A stretch of 35,208 nucleotides of DNA, from contig JAFZVY010000106.1 in the NCBI GenBank assembly GCA_017617575.1, positions 1-35,208 of the forward strand, written 5' to 3'. The stretch is from Bacteroidaceae bacterium (GTDB taxonomy: Bacteria > Bacteroidota > Bacteroidia > Bacteroidales > Bacteroidaceae). How positions within the stretch are numbered: position 1 is the stretch's first letter; each line of letters starts with the position of its first letter. The position numbers and the translations under genes are program-made. Below the pieces are notes generated by a model, which did no database searches, was not told the origin of the DNA, and saw nothing but the letters and a program-made list of their open reading frames with translations. Shown piece by piece: positions 1 through 7,766 of the stretch.

Positions 1-71
1 AAATTTACCACATCAAAATTGTCTATCAACACTTCCGGAAGTATAGCACGTAATAATTTGTCTGAATTCAT
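1..71 (-). CDS. Transposase N-terminus (ISAon1-like), cut by window edge
   Basis: Reading leftward from the ATG at 71, the first 23 codons give MNSDKLLRAILPEVLIDNFD followed by VVN, and the frame is still open at the window edge. I recognise this as the short N-terminal region of transposases of Bacteroidota insertion sequences annotated as ISAon1 family; the family match comes from memory of that motif, not from a search. The DDE catalytic part would lie outside the window. A TATCTTTG box lies only five bases upstream of the ATG, so the transcript may have almost no leader. Whether the element is intact cannot be judged here. Confidence 0.55.
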   Translation of the reverse strand, partial: MNSDKLLRAILPEVLIDNFDVVN

Positions 72-75
72 GCTG

Positions 76-83
76 CAAAGATA
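76..83 (-). promoter_or_regulatory. -7 box (TAnnTTTG) of the edge transposase
   Basis: The minus strand reads TATCTTTG, matching the Bacteroidota -7 consensus TAnnTTTG. It lies five bases before the transposase ATG, which would place transcription initiation at or next to the start codon. No clear TTTG box is visible 19-21 bases upstream. Confidence 0.45.
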
Positions 84-275
84 ACACTTTATTCGGATTT
101 CTTGAGGCTTCACCAACAGGGTAAATCCGCTGACCCCGAATAAGGAAGTCAGAAATGACTTTCTTTTTTCTTTTTGGCCCATTCCCAGCCCCCCCAAGGG
201 TAGGAGTCTTGGTTACTTTATCCTTAATATTATTGATTTTTTCTCTGTTTTTTCTCCTTTCAGCAAATTTTTTAC

Positions 276-283
276 TACCTTTG
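276..283 (+). promoter_or_regulatory. -7 box TACCTTTG of the TlpA-like gene
   Basis: TACCTTTG matches TAnnTTTG exactly and lies about 90 bases before the ATG at 375. No clear -33 TTTG is present at the expected distance. It implies an AT-rich leader of roughly 85 bases. Confidence 0.5.
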
Positions 284-374
284 TAATATAGAGATTACAA
301 ATTGTCTATTAACTAACATAGGTTTTACATAATTATGTACCGACGAAAACCACAAAACGTATAAAAAAATAAAG

Positions 375-1967
375 ATGAACACGAAAATAATTATCATCGC
401 CTTGCTCTCCATTGTCGCATTGGCAGGGCAGGCACAGACAAATGAGCCTTTCTTCCGCACGGACTCGGCAGTTATCATTGGAAAAATTGTAGGATTAAAG
501 GCTGAGGCGATGCCCAAACAGGTATCCGTGAATTGGAACAATTCTATATCCAATACCTTCGAGGGTAACAACTTGGTTGATATAGCTGCCGATGGTACTT
601 TTACTTTTCGGATGCAGTTGCATCATCCAATCCTTAATACATTAACATTCTCAGAAAATGAGCAAGTGCAGTATTACCTCATTCCTGGTGAGACGTTACA
701 AATGGAAATTTATAAAAATGCCGATGGACGTTGGAATTGCAAATACAATGCAGGGAGTTCGGCAAAACGAGTTGAGCGTCTGTTAAAAGAAAATCTTGAT
801 TTTACGAACGAATACCGTATTATGCAGGCAGACAGGAGTGATTTGAAACGTCATACTTTCATTTGCGATAGCCTGATTATTTCGACCCTTGATAAACTTA
901 ATGCTTTAGCTGATGCCAAAAAGTTCACTTCTTACGAGCGACAATTGGCTTGCACAATGGCCACAAGCGTGATTTGCACAGGTTTCTTTTCCAGACATAA
1001 CGAATTATTTCGTGGAAACTTCATTCGTGCGCTCAGAGATAGTACATTCAAGGCAGAATTATGCTCTCCAGAATACTATGCTCCAATAAAGTATTTACCA
1101 TTGAACGACCCCATTCTCTTTGTTCCTTACAGTTCTCCACGATTATTGATAAGCTTGTCAGCTACGCCAGTCTGTAGCTTCGTAACCATAGCTTCTTGTT
1201 ATGCTGAAGAATTTCAGAGGTTGCGTCAGGCTATGAACTGCATGATGGGTGACAAGGACAACCTACTGACTCAGATGGCCATAATGCAAAAACTACCCGC
1301 GGGACTCACTTCAGCCAAAGAAGCATACGAGCGCAGGTTGCAAGCCTTGGCAGACACGACGCTGACAGCAGAAACCCGTGCAGAATGGGCAGAATCATAC
1401 GTACCGCTCGATACTGTGTACGAACGTGTTATCAGCGGATTCTCTCAGCCAGAACTTCGCAAGGAGGCTGAACGTCTCTTTTCCGTAACATTCAATGAAT
1501 CGTTCACCTATCCCATTCCCGATGGCGATGGCAAGGCTTTGTTTGAAAGAATCATCAAGCCATATCGTGGTAAGGTGGTGTTGATAGATTTCTGGGCTAT
1601 GTGGTGTGGACCATGCAAAGAAGCAATTGAGAAAAGCTGCGACCTGCGTCGTAGTCTGAAAGACAATCCTGACATCCAACTCGTCTTCATTGCACAAGAG
1701 GACAATCCAGAAACAAACGAGACATACAAACAATACGTTGCGGAAAATCTGCTTGGTGCCGATTGCTATCCTATCAGCAGTAATGAATTAAGCCAACTGT
1801 CAAAACTCCTTCAGTTCAAAGGCATTCCTCAATACGTTACTATCTTGCCAGATGGACAACGCCTACGCAAATCGCTCAATTACTTTTCTAATAATTATGA
1901 TTTGTTCTTGCAGCAGTTGGATGAGATAAAACAGAAATTGTCCATAAACAACGAGACTAAGCAATAA
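375..1967 (+). CDS. Secreted TlpA/ResA-type thioredoxin-like protein
   Basis: The 530-residue product starts with a signal peptide (residues 1 to about 21, ending in GQAQT), so it acts outside the cytoplasm. The C-terminal third is a thioredoxin fold of the TlpA/ResA type: the strand VVLIDFW leads into W410-CGPC, with redox cysteines C411 and C414, and a GIPQY motif further on supplies the expected cis-proline. The first 380 residues are a long Bacteroidota-specific region with the segment PGETLQMEIY followed by a NAGSS motif. Similar segments (PGET and NNGSS) occur in the 670-residue protein at 27279-29291, so the two are paralogues. Family knowledge suggests thiol-disulfide exchange in the periplasm, with an unknown partner. 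The gene stands alone, with its own promoter and a hairpin terminator downstream. Confidence 0.85.
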   Translation: MNTKIIIIALLSIVALAGQAQTNEPFFRTDSAVIIGKIVGLKAEAMPKQVSVNWNNSISNTFEGNNLVDIAADGTFTFRMQLHHPILNTLTFSENEQVQYYLIPGETLQMEIYKNADGRWNCKYNAGSSAKRVERLLKENLDFTNEYRIMQADRSDLKRHTFICDSLIISTLDKLNALADAKKFTSYERQLACTMATSVICTGFFSRHNELFRGNFIRALRDSTFKAELCSPEYYAPIKYLPLNDPILFVPYSSPRLLISLSATPVCSFVTIASCYAEEFQRLRQAMNCMMGDKDNLLTQMAIMQKLPAGLTSAKEAYERRLQALADTTLTAETRAEWAESYVPLDTVYERVISGFSQPELRKEAERLFSVTFNESFTYPIPDGDGKALFERIIKPYRGKVVLIDFWAMWCGPCKEAIEKSCDLRRSLKDNPDIQLVFIAQEDNPETNETYKQYVAENLLGADCYPISSNELSQLSKLLQFKGIPQYVTILPDGQRLRKSLNYFSNNYDLFLQQLDEIKQKLSINNETKQ

Positions 1968-2269
1968 CAAATCATTCATGAATGTCGGCCTTACATAATC
2001 TATAATATGTGCAGTCGAAAGAGCAAATGCACCGTACACATTTCTTGTCTCTCGTACTAATGATAGTTTGCGAATGGACTATTAGTAAGTATTAAAAACA
2101 AAGCAGGATATTTCCGATGTGTGGAAATATCCTGTTTTTTATTATGTTTGTGGGTCGTAAGCATCATACTTAAGACATGGAAACATAATACTTGCTGAGC
2201 ATTTCTATCATACTTGCGGCTGCCTTATGTTCAACACCATGGTGGGATTGAATGTTTCAGCGTATGGAA
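1968..2269. other. Intergenic region between convergent genes
   Basis: This stretch separates the rightward TlpA-like gene from the leftward protease fusion. It contains the terminator at 2104-2140 and a weaker stem around 2057-2093 (ACTAAT with ATTAGT). I see no gene or other signal in the remaining bases to 2269. Confidence 0.6.
2104..2140 (+). terminator. Rho-independent terminator after the TlpA-like gene
   Basis: CAGGATATTTCC (2104-2115) and GGAAATATCCTG (2123-2134) form a perfect 12-bp stem with a 7-base loop, followed by six T. It lies about 140 bases past the stop codon. Confidence 0.85.
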
Positions 2270-5200
2270 CTATTTCAATTCGTCAAGGACGTATTTGGAA
2301 GGGGAGTAGTGCTTGAGTACCCAGAGGATGTAGTCGGATGATACGACGATGTTGCGAAGGTTGTCTGGGTCGGCATGGTAGATGCTGTAGGCGCTGTCGC
2401 CTGTGCGGTCAAAGTTTAAGCCGATAAGCTCACCTTTGGCGTTTACCACGGCACTTCCGCTATTGCCTGATGATGTCTCTGCATTTGTCGTGAAACAAGC
2501 TACAGGAAGTGTCTCGTTGCTTGATTCCAATAGTTTCCTGAATGAAGGACTAATCTCGTAATCCTTGTTGCCCTTCATCTGGTCTATTCGTGCAAGCATA
2601 CCGCCAAGTTGTGTCATGTCTTGTACTCTACCTGGGGCAAGGCGCAGTGTGTGATTGGCATCGTATGCAAGTGCCTCGTCCTTGTGCATCTGGCAATAAG
2701 CTCTCATATATGTGTTGTATAGTCGAGTGTTCTTGCGTCGCAGCGGTGTCTCGTCCTTCATCTGTTTCTGTACACGCATAGTGTATATGTCGATGCACAT
2801 ACGGTAGAGTGGGTCGGTTACAAGTGGTTTCAAGCCGCTGTCGATAGATACGGACAACATCTTGCATAGGCGTTCTCTGTCTGTCAGGATGCTTGTGCGG
2901 AATATGCTGTCAACGTTGAAGTCCTTGTGAAGCACCGCAGGTAGGTATTTCTTTGGCACAGCCTTGAGGTATATTGGCAACAGGATGCTGAGCATCTCAC
3001 GGTCCTCGTCAAGTTTCACCTGTGTGAAATACTCGTCTATGTTGCGTTGTAGTTCCTCTATCTGTTCTTCCATGCTCTCGTTGCGCGATGCCCTCTTTGA
3101 GCGTTCAATGGCTACGAGCTTCTCGAACTTACCAGCGAATGGGATTACAGTAGGTCCTGAACCGATGAACTGGCTGAATGCTTCGTTCATTCTATTATAT
3201 AATGTGAGGCGTGAGTAAACGCTGTCTATGTCTGCTATGAGATGTTCTCCGTACAGTTTACGACGTTCTTCTGATGCGTTAATCCATTCCTGAAGTCTTG
3301 CTTCCTCTCTTCTCTTTCTCTCAACGACGTTATTGTTGCGCACACCGTCTATCTCTCCTCGTGAACGAAGATACACGTTCATAAACTTGCCGATGCGCAC
3401 ATCGTAGGCTGAACGCTCAGATTCAGGTGCGTTGTCACGACATCTTGTGAGGAAGTCAATCTTTGCCTTGAGGAAGTTTACACGCAACTGTGTGTCTGTA
3501 TTTACTATCTTGTCAACAGCCAATGCTGGTATGTGCTTGCGTGTTTGTGATGGATAGCCCATCACCATGGCAAAGTCATTCTCCTTAACTTCTGTATGTG
3601 ACCATCTCAACCATGAATCTGGATGGTAAGGCACGTTCTGTTTAGAGTAGCGTGATGGCTTGTTCTCGTCGGAAGCATATACTCGAAGTAATGCGAAGTC
3701 GCAAGAGTAGCGAGGCCACTTCCAGTTGTCCGTATCACCTCCGAACTTGCCAAGCCACATAGGTGGGCAAGCTACTATACGAACATCATAGAATGTGCGG
3801 TAGCGTACCATGATGAATTGCTTGCCTCCCATCATGCTGTATATCTTACGGAAACAGCCGTATGGCTCTTTCTGTGCCATAAGGTCGCGTGCCTGACGGT
3901 CGATAGCCTGTTCGCGCTTGTCATTATCTGCGATAGTGTCTGTTCCTGCAGTCACCTTGTCTGTAACGTCCTCACATGAAAGCATCTGGTGCATCTCCAT
4001 GTTGAATAGAGGTGCTTCCTGTTCGCGTGACTGTGCCCAGCAACCGTAGCGTGTGTAGTCGTTGTCCTTTGTTGCCAACTTCTGTACGTATGGGCTTACA
4101 CAATGCCAGTTTGTGATTACAAGTCCGTCGGCAGATACGAATGAGGCAGATGCGAAAGGAGATGACAAGCCGTTGTCGCTACTCATGGAGAGTACTGCAC
4201 CTGAGAGACATTTCTTATTTATGGCGTAGATGTCTTTCTTTGACAAAGCAAAGCCGTCCTTGCGAAGAAGGCTGAAAATATCCTTTTCCACAGCTTGGTA
4301 AGGGAACCACATACCAGATGCTCCGTTCTCGCTTAGGTGCAAGTCGTATTTGCTTCTTACTCGCTTGATAAATTCCTTGCGCAAAGAATCCGTGCTGTGT
4401 TGTTGGTCACCAAACACTTTATTGCATTTGCCTGTATATAGGAACTTGTAGCCTTCGTTCAATTCTGACTCTACGTATTTCCTTACGTCACTATTGTCGA
4501 GGCAAGGAACTGTGTGCATGAGAAGCTGGAAATAGTATTTCTGCAAGTCTATTGCCTTTAGCTGACGGAGTGCAGACTCAGGCAAAGCCTTCAGGTTGTT
4601 CACTCCATAGCGAGTGGAAGCTAATGGGTTGTCGCCAAGGTCAGCCTGTTGAACAGTCTCGTCAGTTGGCAAAACAGATACGGTAGCCTTGCGATATAGG
4701 TGGCGAGGATTGCTTTGGTTCTTGTCAATGAACGCCTTGTATTCTGATGGACTGAAATCAGCATATCCTGCCTCTATTGCATATTTGTCATAGTCGCCCA
4801 ATATTGGAGGGAAAACATAGTCAACTTTGTCGCCGCGCTGAGCTACATAGTTGAAACGTGCGTAGTCCATGATGCTTGGCGTAGTACCGTTCCTGCGGCA
4901 GAAGTCCGCATTGCGAAGACTGTCGGTAGGGTAGGAGTATGATGCGCGGAAGTTATGCTCAAGTCCAAGGCAATGTCCAATCTCGTGAGCAACGGAATAG
5001 CGAATCATGCGACTTATTGTAGCATCATTTATTCCGCTTTGTACCTCCTTGTTGTATGCGCCAGTCTGCATCACAATCCAAGACTTGAGGCGTTCAATCA
5101 CGTTTGTGTAGAACTGAACGTCTGCCTGAATAATCTCTCCGCTACGTGGGTCTGTCCAGTGGCTACCCATGGCATTGGCAAAGTCGCTCTCTACTGCATA

Positions 5201-5992
5201 GAAGCAGTTGTTTGTAATGTCGAATGGGTCGAAGCCCTTACCAGCTTCGCTATATGTCATAGCCTTTATTGCATTTGGATGTCCAATGCGTTCAAAAGCG
5301 ATGTTCCAGTCCTCGATACCTTGCTTGATGGCATCCTTCCATAGGGTAGGGAAGTGGTCGTCAACATAGAACACAATCTGCTTGCCATCAATATTGAAAC
5401 GGTCAATGTGTTTATTGTTAAAACTTTTGAAACCAAGACGACGGTCAATAGGCCTTGATTTCATAGGCTTCTCAGACAATAGCAAGAGACTCTTGCGGAT
5501 AGTAATATCGAGTGGAACAGACTTAGTGTCATAGTGGTAGTTGACGCTAACCTCAAGATGTGAGGCATCACCCTTTGCAAGTGAGACTGTAGTCTTTGAT
5601 GCATCAAGTTTGCCTGGCTGTTGCTTGCCAGAAAGGATATCGACGCCCCTTATGATGTCCGTGAAAATGGCATCCATATTGACGTGTAATGTTTCCTTTG
5701 TGGATGACACAACGGGTACGGCATGGCGTAGAGGTCCACGCTTGGCATCTTCGGCAGTCATGACAAGTGAATCATCCTTCAGCGTAAAGCGGACAATCTG
5801 CGGATTATATACTCTCAAACCTGCATATATCTTCATCTTACCGAGTTCCACAGGTTTGCTTATTCTTTCTACACGGGCAGCAATAACATATTCACGTCCA
5901 AGTAATGAACGTGGAATATCAACAGATGTCTTTGTTGCGTTGACAGGTAGAACACTAACAAGTAAAAGATATAACAAATTTAAGAAACGCAT
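2270..5992 (-). CDS. Fusion of metzincin-type zinc metalloprotease and S46 dipeptidyl-peptidase
   Basis: One uninterrupted frame encodes 1240 residues. Residues 1-19 are a signal peptide. Residues about 20-555 resemble the Bacteroidota zinc-dependent metalloproteases with DUF5117/DUF4953 regions: the zinc motif HEIGHCLGLEH has H336, E337, H340 and H346, and SIMDY a little later fits the metzincin Met-turn. From GMW at about 560 to the end is a full-length peptidase S46 domain: NWHC with H630, a GGDTDNWKWPR segment leading to D765, and GNSGSAV with S1178, the expected His-Asp-Ser triad with family-like spacing. R1196 aligns by spacing from the catalytic serine with the arginine that gives DPP11 its preference for Asp/Glu at P1. 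S46 enzymes remove dipeptides from peptide N-termini, usually in the periplasm. Both halves keep their catalytic residues. It lies downstream of the TonB-receptor operon in the same direction, separated by a 220-bp repeat-rich gap. Confidence 0.85.
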   Translation of the reverse strand: MRFLNLLYLLLVSVLPVNATKTSVDIPRSLLGREYVIAARVERISKPVELGKMKIYAGLRVYNPQIVRFTLKDDSLVMTAEDAKRGPLRHAVPVVSSTKETLHVNMDAIFTDIIRGVDILSGKQQPGKLDASKTTVSLAKGDASHLEVSVNYHYDTKSVPLDITIRKSLLLLSEKPMKSRPIDRRLGFKSFNNKHIDRFNIDGKQIVFYVDDHFPTLWKDAIKQGIEDWNIAFERIGHPNAIKAMTYSEAGKGFDPFDITNNCFYAVESDFANAMGSHWTDPRSGEIIQADVQFYTNVIERLKSWIVMQTGAYNKEVQSGINDATISRMIRYSVAHEIGHCLGLEHNFRASYSYPTDSLRNADFCRRNGTTPSIMDYARFNYVAQRGDKVDYVFPPILGDYDKYAIEAGYADFSPSEYKAFIDKNQSNPRHLYRKATVSVLPTDETVQQADLGDNPLASTRYGVNNLKALPESALRQLKAIDLQKYYFQLLMHTVPCLDNSDVRKYVESELNEGYKFLYTGKCNKVFGDQQHSTDSLRKEFIKRVRSKYDLHLSENGASGMWFPYQAVEKDIFSLLRKDGFALSKKDIYAINKKCLSGAVLSMSSDNGLSSPFASASFVSADGLVITNWHCVSPYVQKLATKDNDYTRYGCWAQSREQEAPLFNMEMHQMLSCEDVTDKVTAGTDTIADNDKREQAIDRQARDLMAQKEPYGCFRKIYSMMGGKQFIMVRYRTFYDVRIVACPPMWLGKFGGDTDNWKWPRYSCDFALLRVYASDENKPSRYSKQNVPYHPDSWLRWSHTEVKENDFAMVMGYPSQTRKHIPALAVDKIVNTDTQLRVNFLKAKIDFLTRCRDNAPESERSAYDVRIGKFMNVYLRSRGEIDGVRNNNVVERKRREEARLQEWINASEERRKLYGEHLIADIDSVYSRLTLYNRMNEAFSQFIGSGPTVIPFAGKFEKLVAIERSKRASRNESMEEQIEELQRNIDEYFTQVKLDEDREMLSILLPIYLKAVPKKYLPAVLHKDFNVDSIFRTSILTDRERLCKMLSVSIDSGLKPLVTDPLYRMCIDIYTMRVQKQMKDETPLRRKNTRLYNTYMRAYCQMHKDEALAYDANHTLRLAPGRVQDMTQLGGMLARIDQMKGNKDYEISPSFRKLLESSNETLPVACFTTNAETSSGNSGSAVVNAKGELIGLNFDRTGDSAYSIYHADPDNLRNIVVSSDYILWVLKHYSPSKYVLDELK

Positions 5993-6012
5993 GAAATATA
6001 TTATTATTATGA

Positions 6013-6190
6013 GGAGTAAAAGGGAGTAAAATGGAGTAAAAGGAAGTAAAAAGACGATAGTATAACGTCAAATTTATAATTTCAAATTTTTGCGTCCCGA
6101 TATGTCCCGGAGGCATAAATCATAGATTTGAGATTTCTACATTCGTCTCTTTACTCCTTTTTACTCCTATTTACTCCTCTTTACTTCATT
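6013..6190. repeat. Composite palindromic element with 10-bp phased arms
   Basis: Four units of exactly 10 bp (GGAGTAAAAG, GGAGTAAAAT, GGAGTAAAAG, GAAGTAAAAA) occupy 6013-6052. Their mirror, four 10-bp units beginning TTACTCC or TTACTTC, occupies 6151-6190. A dispersed repeat (6067-6131) sits in the middle. On either strand the arms can fold into a long imperfect hairpin. It fills the gap between the DUF4876-like gene and the protease fusion. Confidence 0.75.
6067..6131 (+). repeat. Dispersed palindromic repeat, copy 1
   Basis: It shares four ordered blocks with 33651-33718: GTCAAATTTATAATTT, TGCGTCCCGA, CCGGAGGCATAAAT and ATAGATTTGA, with different bases and lengths between them. The second and third blocks form an imperfect stem around the loop. 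Two separate intergenic copies suggest a genome-wide repeat family. Confidence 0.7.
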
Positions 6191-6212
6191 CTGAATACTA
6201 TAATTAATTGAT

Positions 6213-7754
6213 TTACTTTACAAGATACTTCTTGCCGCCCTTGATGATTATGTCGGAAGAAACTGTGCCTACCTTCATACCACGAAGGTCATAAACCTTG
6301 TCGTCAGTAGTGGCAGCAGTCTTGTTGATGCTTTCAATGCCTGTTGTAATGAAATCCTTAGGCATGATACCATCCCACTTGATAGAAGTCTCTTCCTCGT
6401 TGAGATAATTGAGGTTGATGTAGAAACGACCCTCACTTGCAACATCAATCTTCAATGTCTGAGGATTGTTGTCAACAGCATCGCGTACAAAACGAGGATT
6501 TTCGCCGTCGTTAACAAACTTCATTGGGTATCTGTTCTTAGTAGTAACAGTAAGCACACCATCAGCATATTTAGTGTCGTCATCTGCTATCCAGTTGTTC
6601 TGGCCAGCAGTAGAGAGGAGACGTTTAGCATCTGTGTACTTTACTGTATGTGTACCAGGAGCTCCAATCAAAAGATATGGTGAGTTGTTGAATACGGTTG
6701 TGTTACCCTGAACACTGTTGCACTTTACAACATTTGAAGAGATTGACACATAGCCAACATAAAGGTCACTTCCACAGAAGAAAGCCTTCTCTGCATTGAA
6801 TGGGAGGAATCCTGATGCAGGGATAGTCACTGTAACATCTGTAGTTCCAGACTCATTATCGTCATACTCCTTGAGACCTATAGTCTTTGATATTGCAAAG
6901 TCACATGAGCTGTTGTTTGTATCATAAAGATACTTGTTGCCATCACAGTTGAGGGCTGTCTTACGATATGCGATGAAACCATCCTTGTTCATCTTCTCTG
7001 TTGCTGGAACATATCCCTTGTCCTGAGTTTCGCTGAAACGCTTACGCTCTGGGTCAACAGAGTAAACTCCATCTGTAGCCTTAGTCTTTAGAATCTCCAC
7101 TACGTCCATAGCGTAATAAGCATTGAATGGGAGATACTTTGAACCAGATGTCTTGCCATTTGCAAATACGTATGTTGACTCATCAGCATAAGTAACCTTT
7201 GAAGCGTTATTCTTCTTAATGATAACAATACCAGCGTCACCACCATTAGTGAGGTTTACTGCCTTAGTATTATCGTTGAATGAGAAAAGAAGATTCAACT
7301 TTGTAACAGACTCGTTGTCACCATTCATTCCACCAAAAGAGAAGTCAGCCTTGCTGAGGTCAGCACCGCCGTTAGTCAAAGTGCTATGATCCATGGCACA
7401 TGCAGCAATAACAACATTTCCCCAAGGCTGAACGATGTAATCCTTATCCTCTGGAATCTGGTACAACTGCTTGAGCTTTATCTCGTAACCAGATTCACGA
7501 TCCTTTGCATAATATGCACCAGTGGTTGATTCGCTCTCGACGAGTCCAATCATCAAACCAGAGATATTACATTCGCTGGCAGAGTTGTTATGAAGCTCAA
7601 TGTATTCCTCTCCACCTGTGTAGTTGGTAGTGGCACCAGCCTTTGTAGTACCAGCATAAAATACCTTACTGATAACCATCTGTGCATCAGCATTAGTGGC
7701 AAGCATGCACATTCCGAGCAATGCTGCACAAATCTTTGTAGTGTTTTTTTTCAT
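6213..7754 (-). CDS. Secreted DUF4876-like protein with lamin-tail-like region
   Basis: The 513-residue product has a signal peptide (1-24, ending ATNADA). Its first half contains VISKVFYAG, then EEYIELHNNS and SGLMIGLVESES, the pattern of lamin-tail-like beta domains and of the Bacteroidota family DUF4876. The same ordered motifs occur in the lipoprotein at 9307-10533 (IGKVYYAG, KYIELYNQS, SGMYIGLTEAES; later YRKT and DTNNSS), so these are paralogues in one operon. The C-terminal half is extra; it ends with VYDLRGMKVG and KGGKKYLVK, resembling C-terminal sorting or anchoring tails of secreted Prevotella proteins. It is the fourth gene of the operon, 12 bases after the barrel gene. Its molecular function is unknown; exported or surface location is an inference from the signal peptide and tail. 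Confidence 0.7.
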   Translation of the reverse strand: MKKNTTKICAALLGMCMLATNADAQMVISKVFYAGTTKAGATTNYTGGEEYIELHNNSASECNISGLMIGLVESESTTGAYYAKDRESGYEIKLKQLYQIPEDKDYIVQPWGNVVIAACAMDHSTLTNGGADLSKADFSFGGMNGDNESVTKLNLLFSFNDNTKAVNLTNGGDAGIVIIKKNNASKVTYADESTYVFANGKTSGSKYLPFNAYYAMDVVEILKTKATDGVYSVDPERKRFSETQDKGYVPATEKMNKDGFIAYRKTALNCDGNKYLYDTNNSSCDFAISKTIGLKEYDDNESGTTDVTVTIPASGFLPFNAEKAFFCGSDLYVGYVSISSNVVKCNSVQGNTTVFNNSPYLLIGAPGTHTVKYTDAKRLLSTAGQNNWIADDDTKYADGVLTVTTKNRYPMKFVNDGENPRFVRDAVDNNPQTLKIDVASEGRFYINLNYLNEEETSIKWDGIMPKDFITTGIESINKTAATTDDKVYDLRGMKVGTVSSDIIIKGGKKYLVK

Positions 7755-7766
7755 AATTATTGTGTT

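Larger units (their letters stand above)
72..374. other. Intergenic region between transposase and TlpA-like gene
   Basis: No convincing gene. The left half holds short inverted matches: TTATTCGG at 89-96 with CCGAATAA at 136-143, and CGGATTT at 94-100 with AAATCCG at 123-129. These may belong to the end of the insertion sequence, but the other end is not in the window. The right half carries the promoter of the rightward TlpA-like gene. Confidence 0.4.

Noticed and set aside
2270-5992. Protease fusion as a product of sequence error
   Set aside because: The frame is continuous, both catalytic sets are intact and the S46 part lacks its own signal peptide or start; an error cannot be fully excluded without reads.
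5541-6029. 162-codon rightward open frame opposite the protease start
   Set aside because: Antisense shadow of the metalloprotease N-terminus; no supporting signals.
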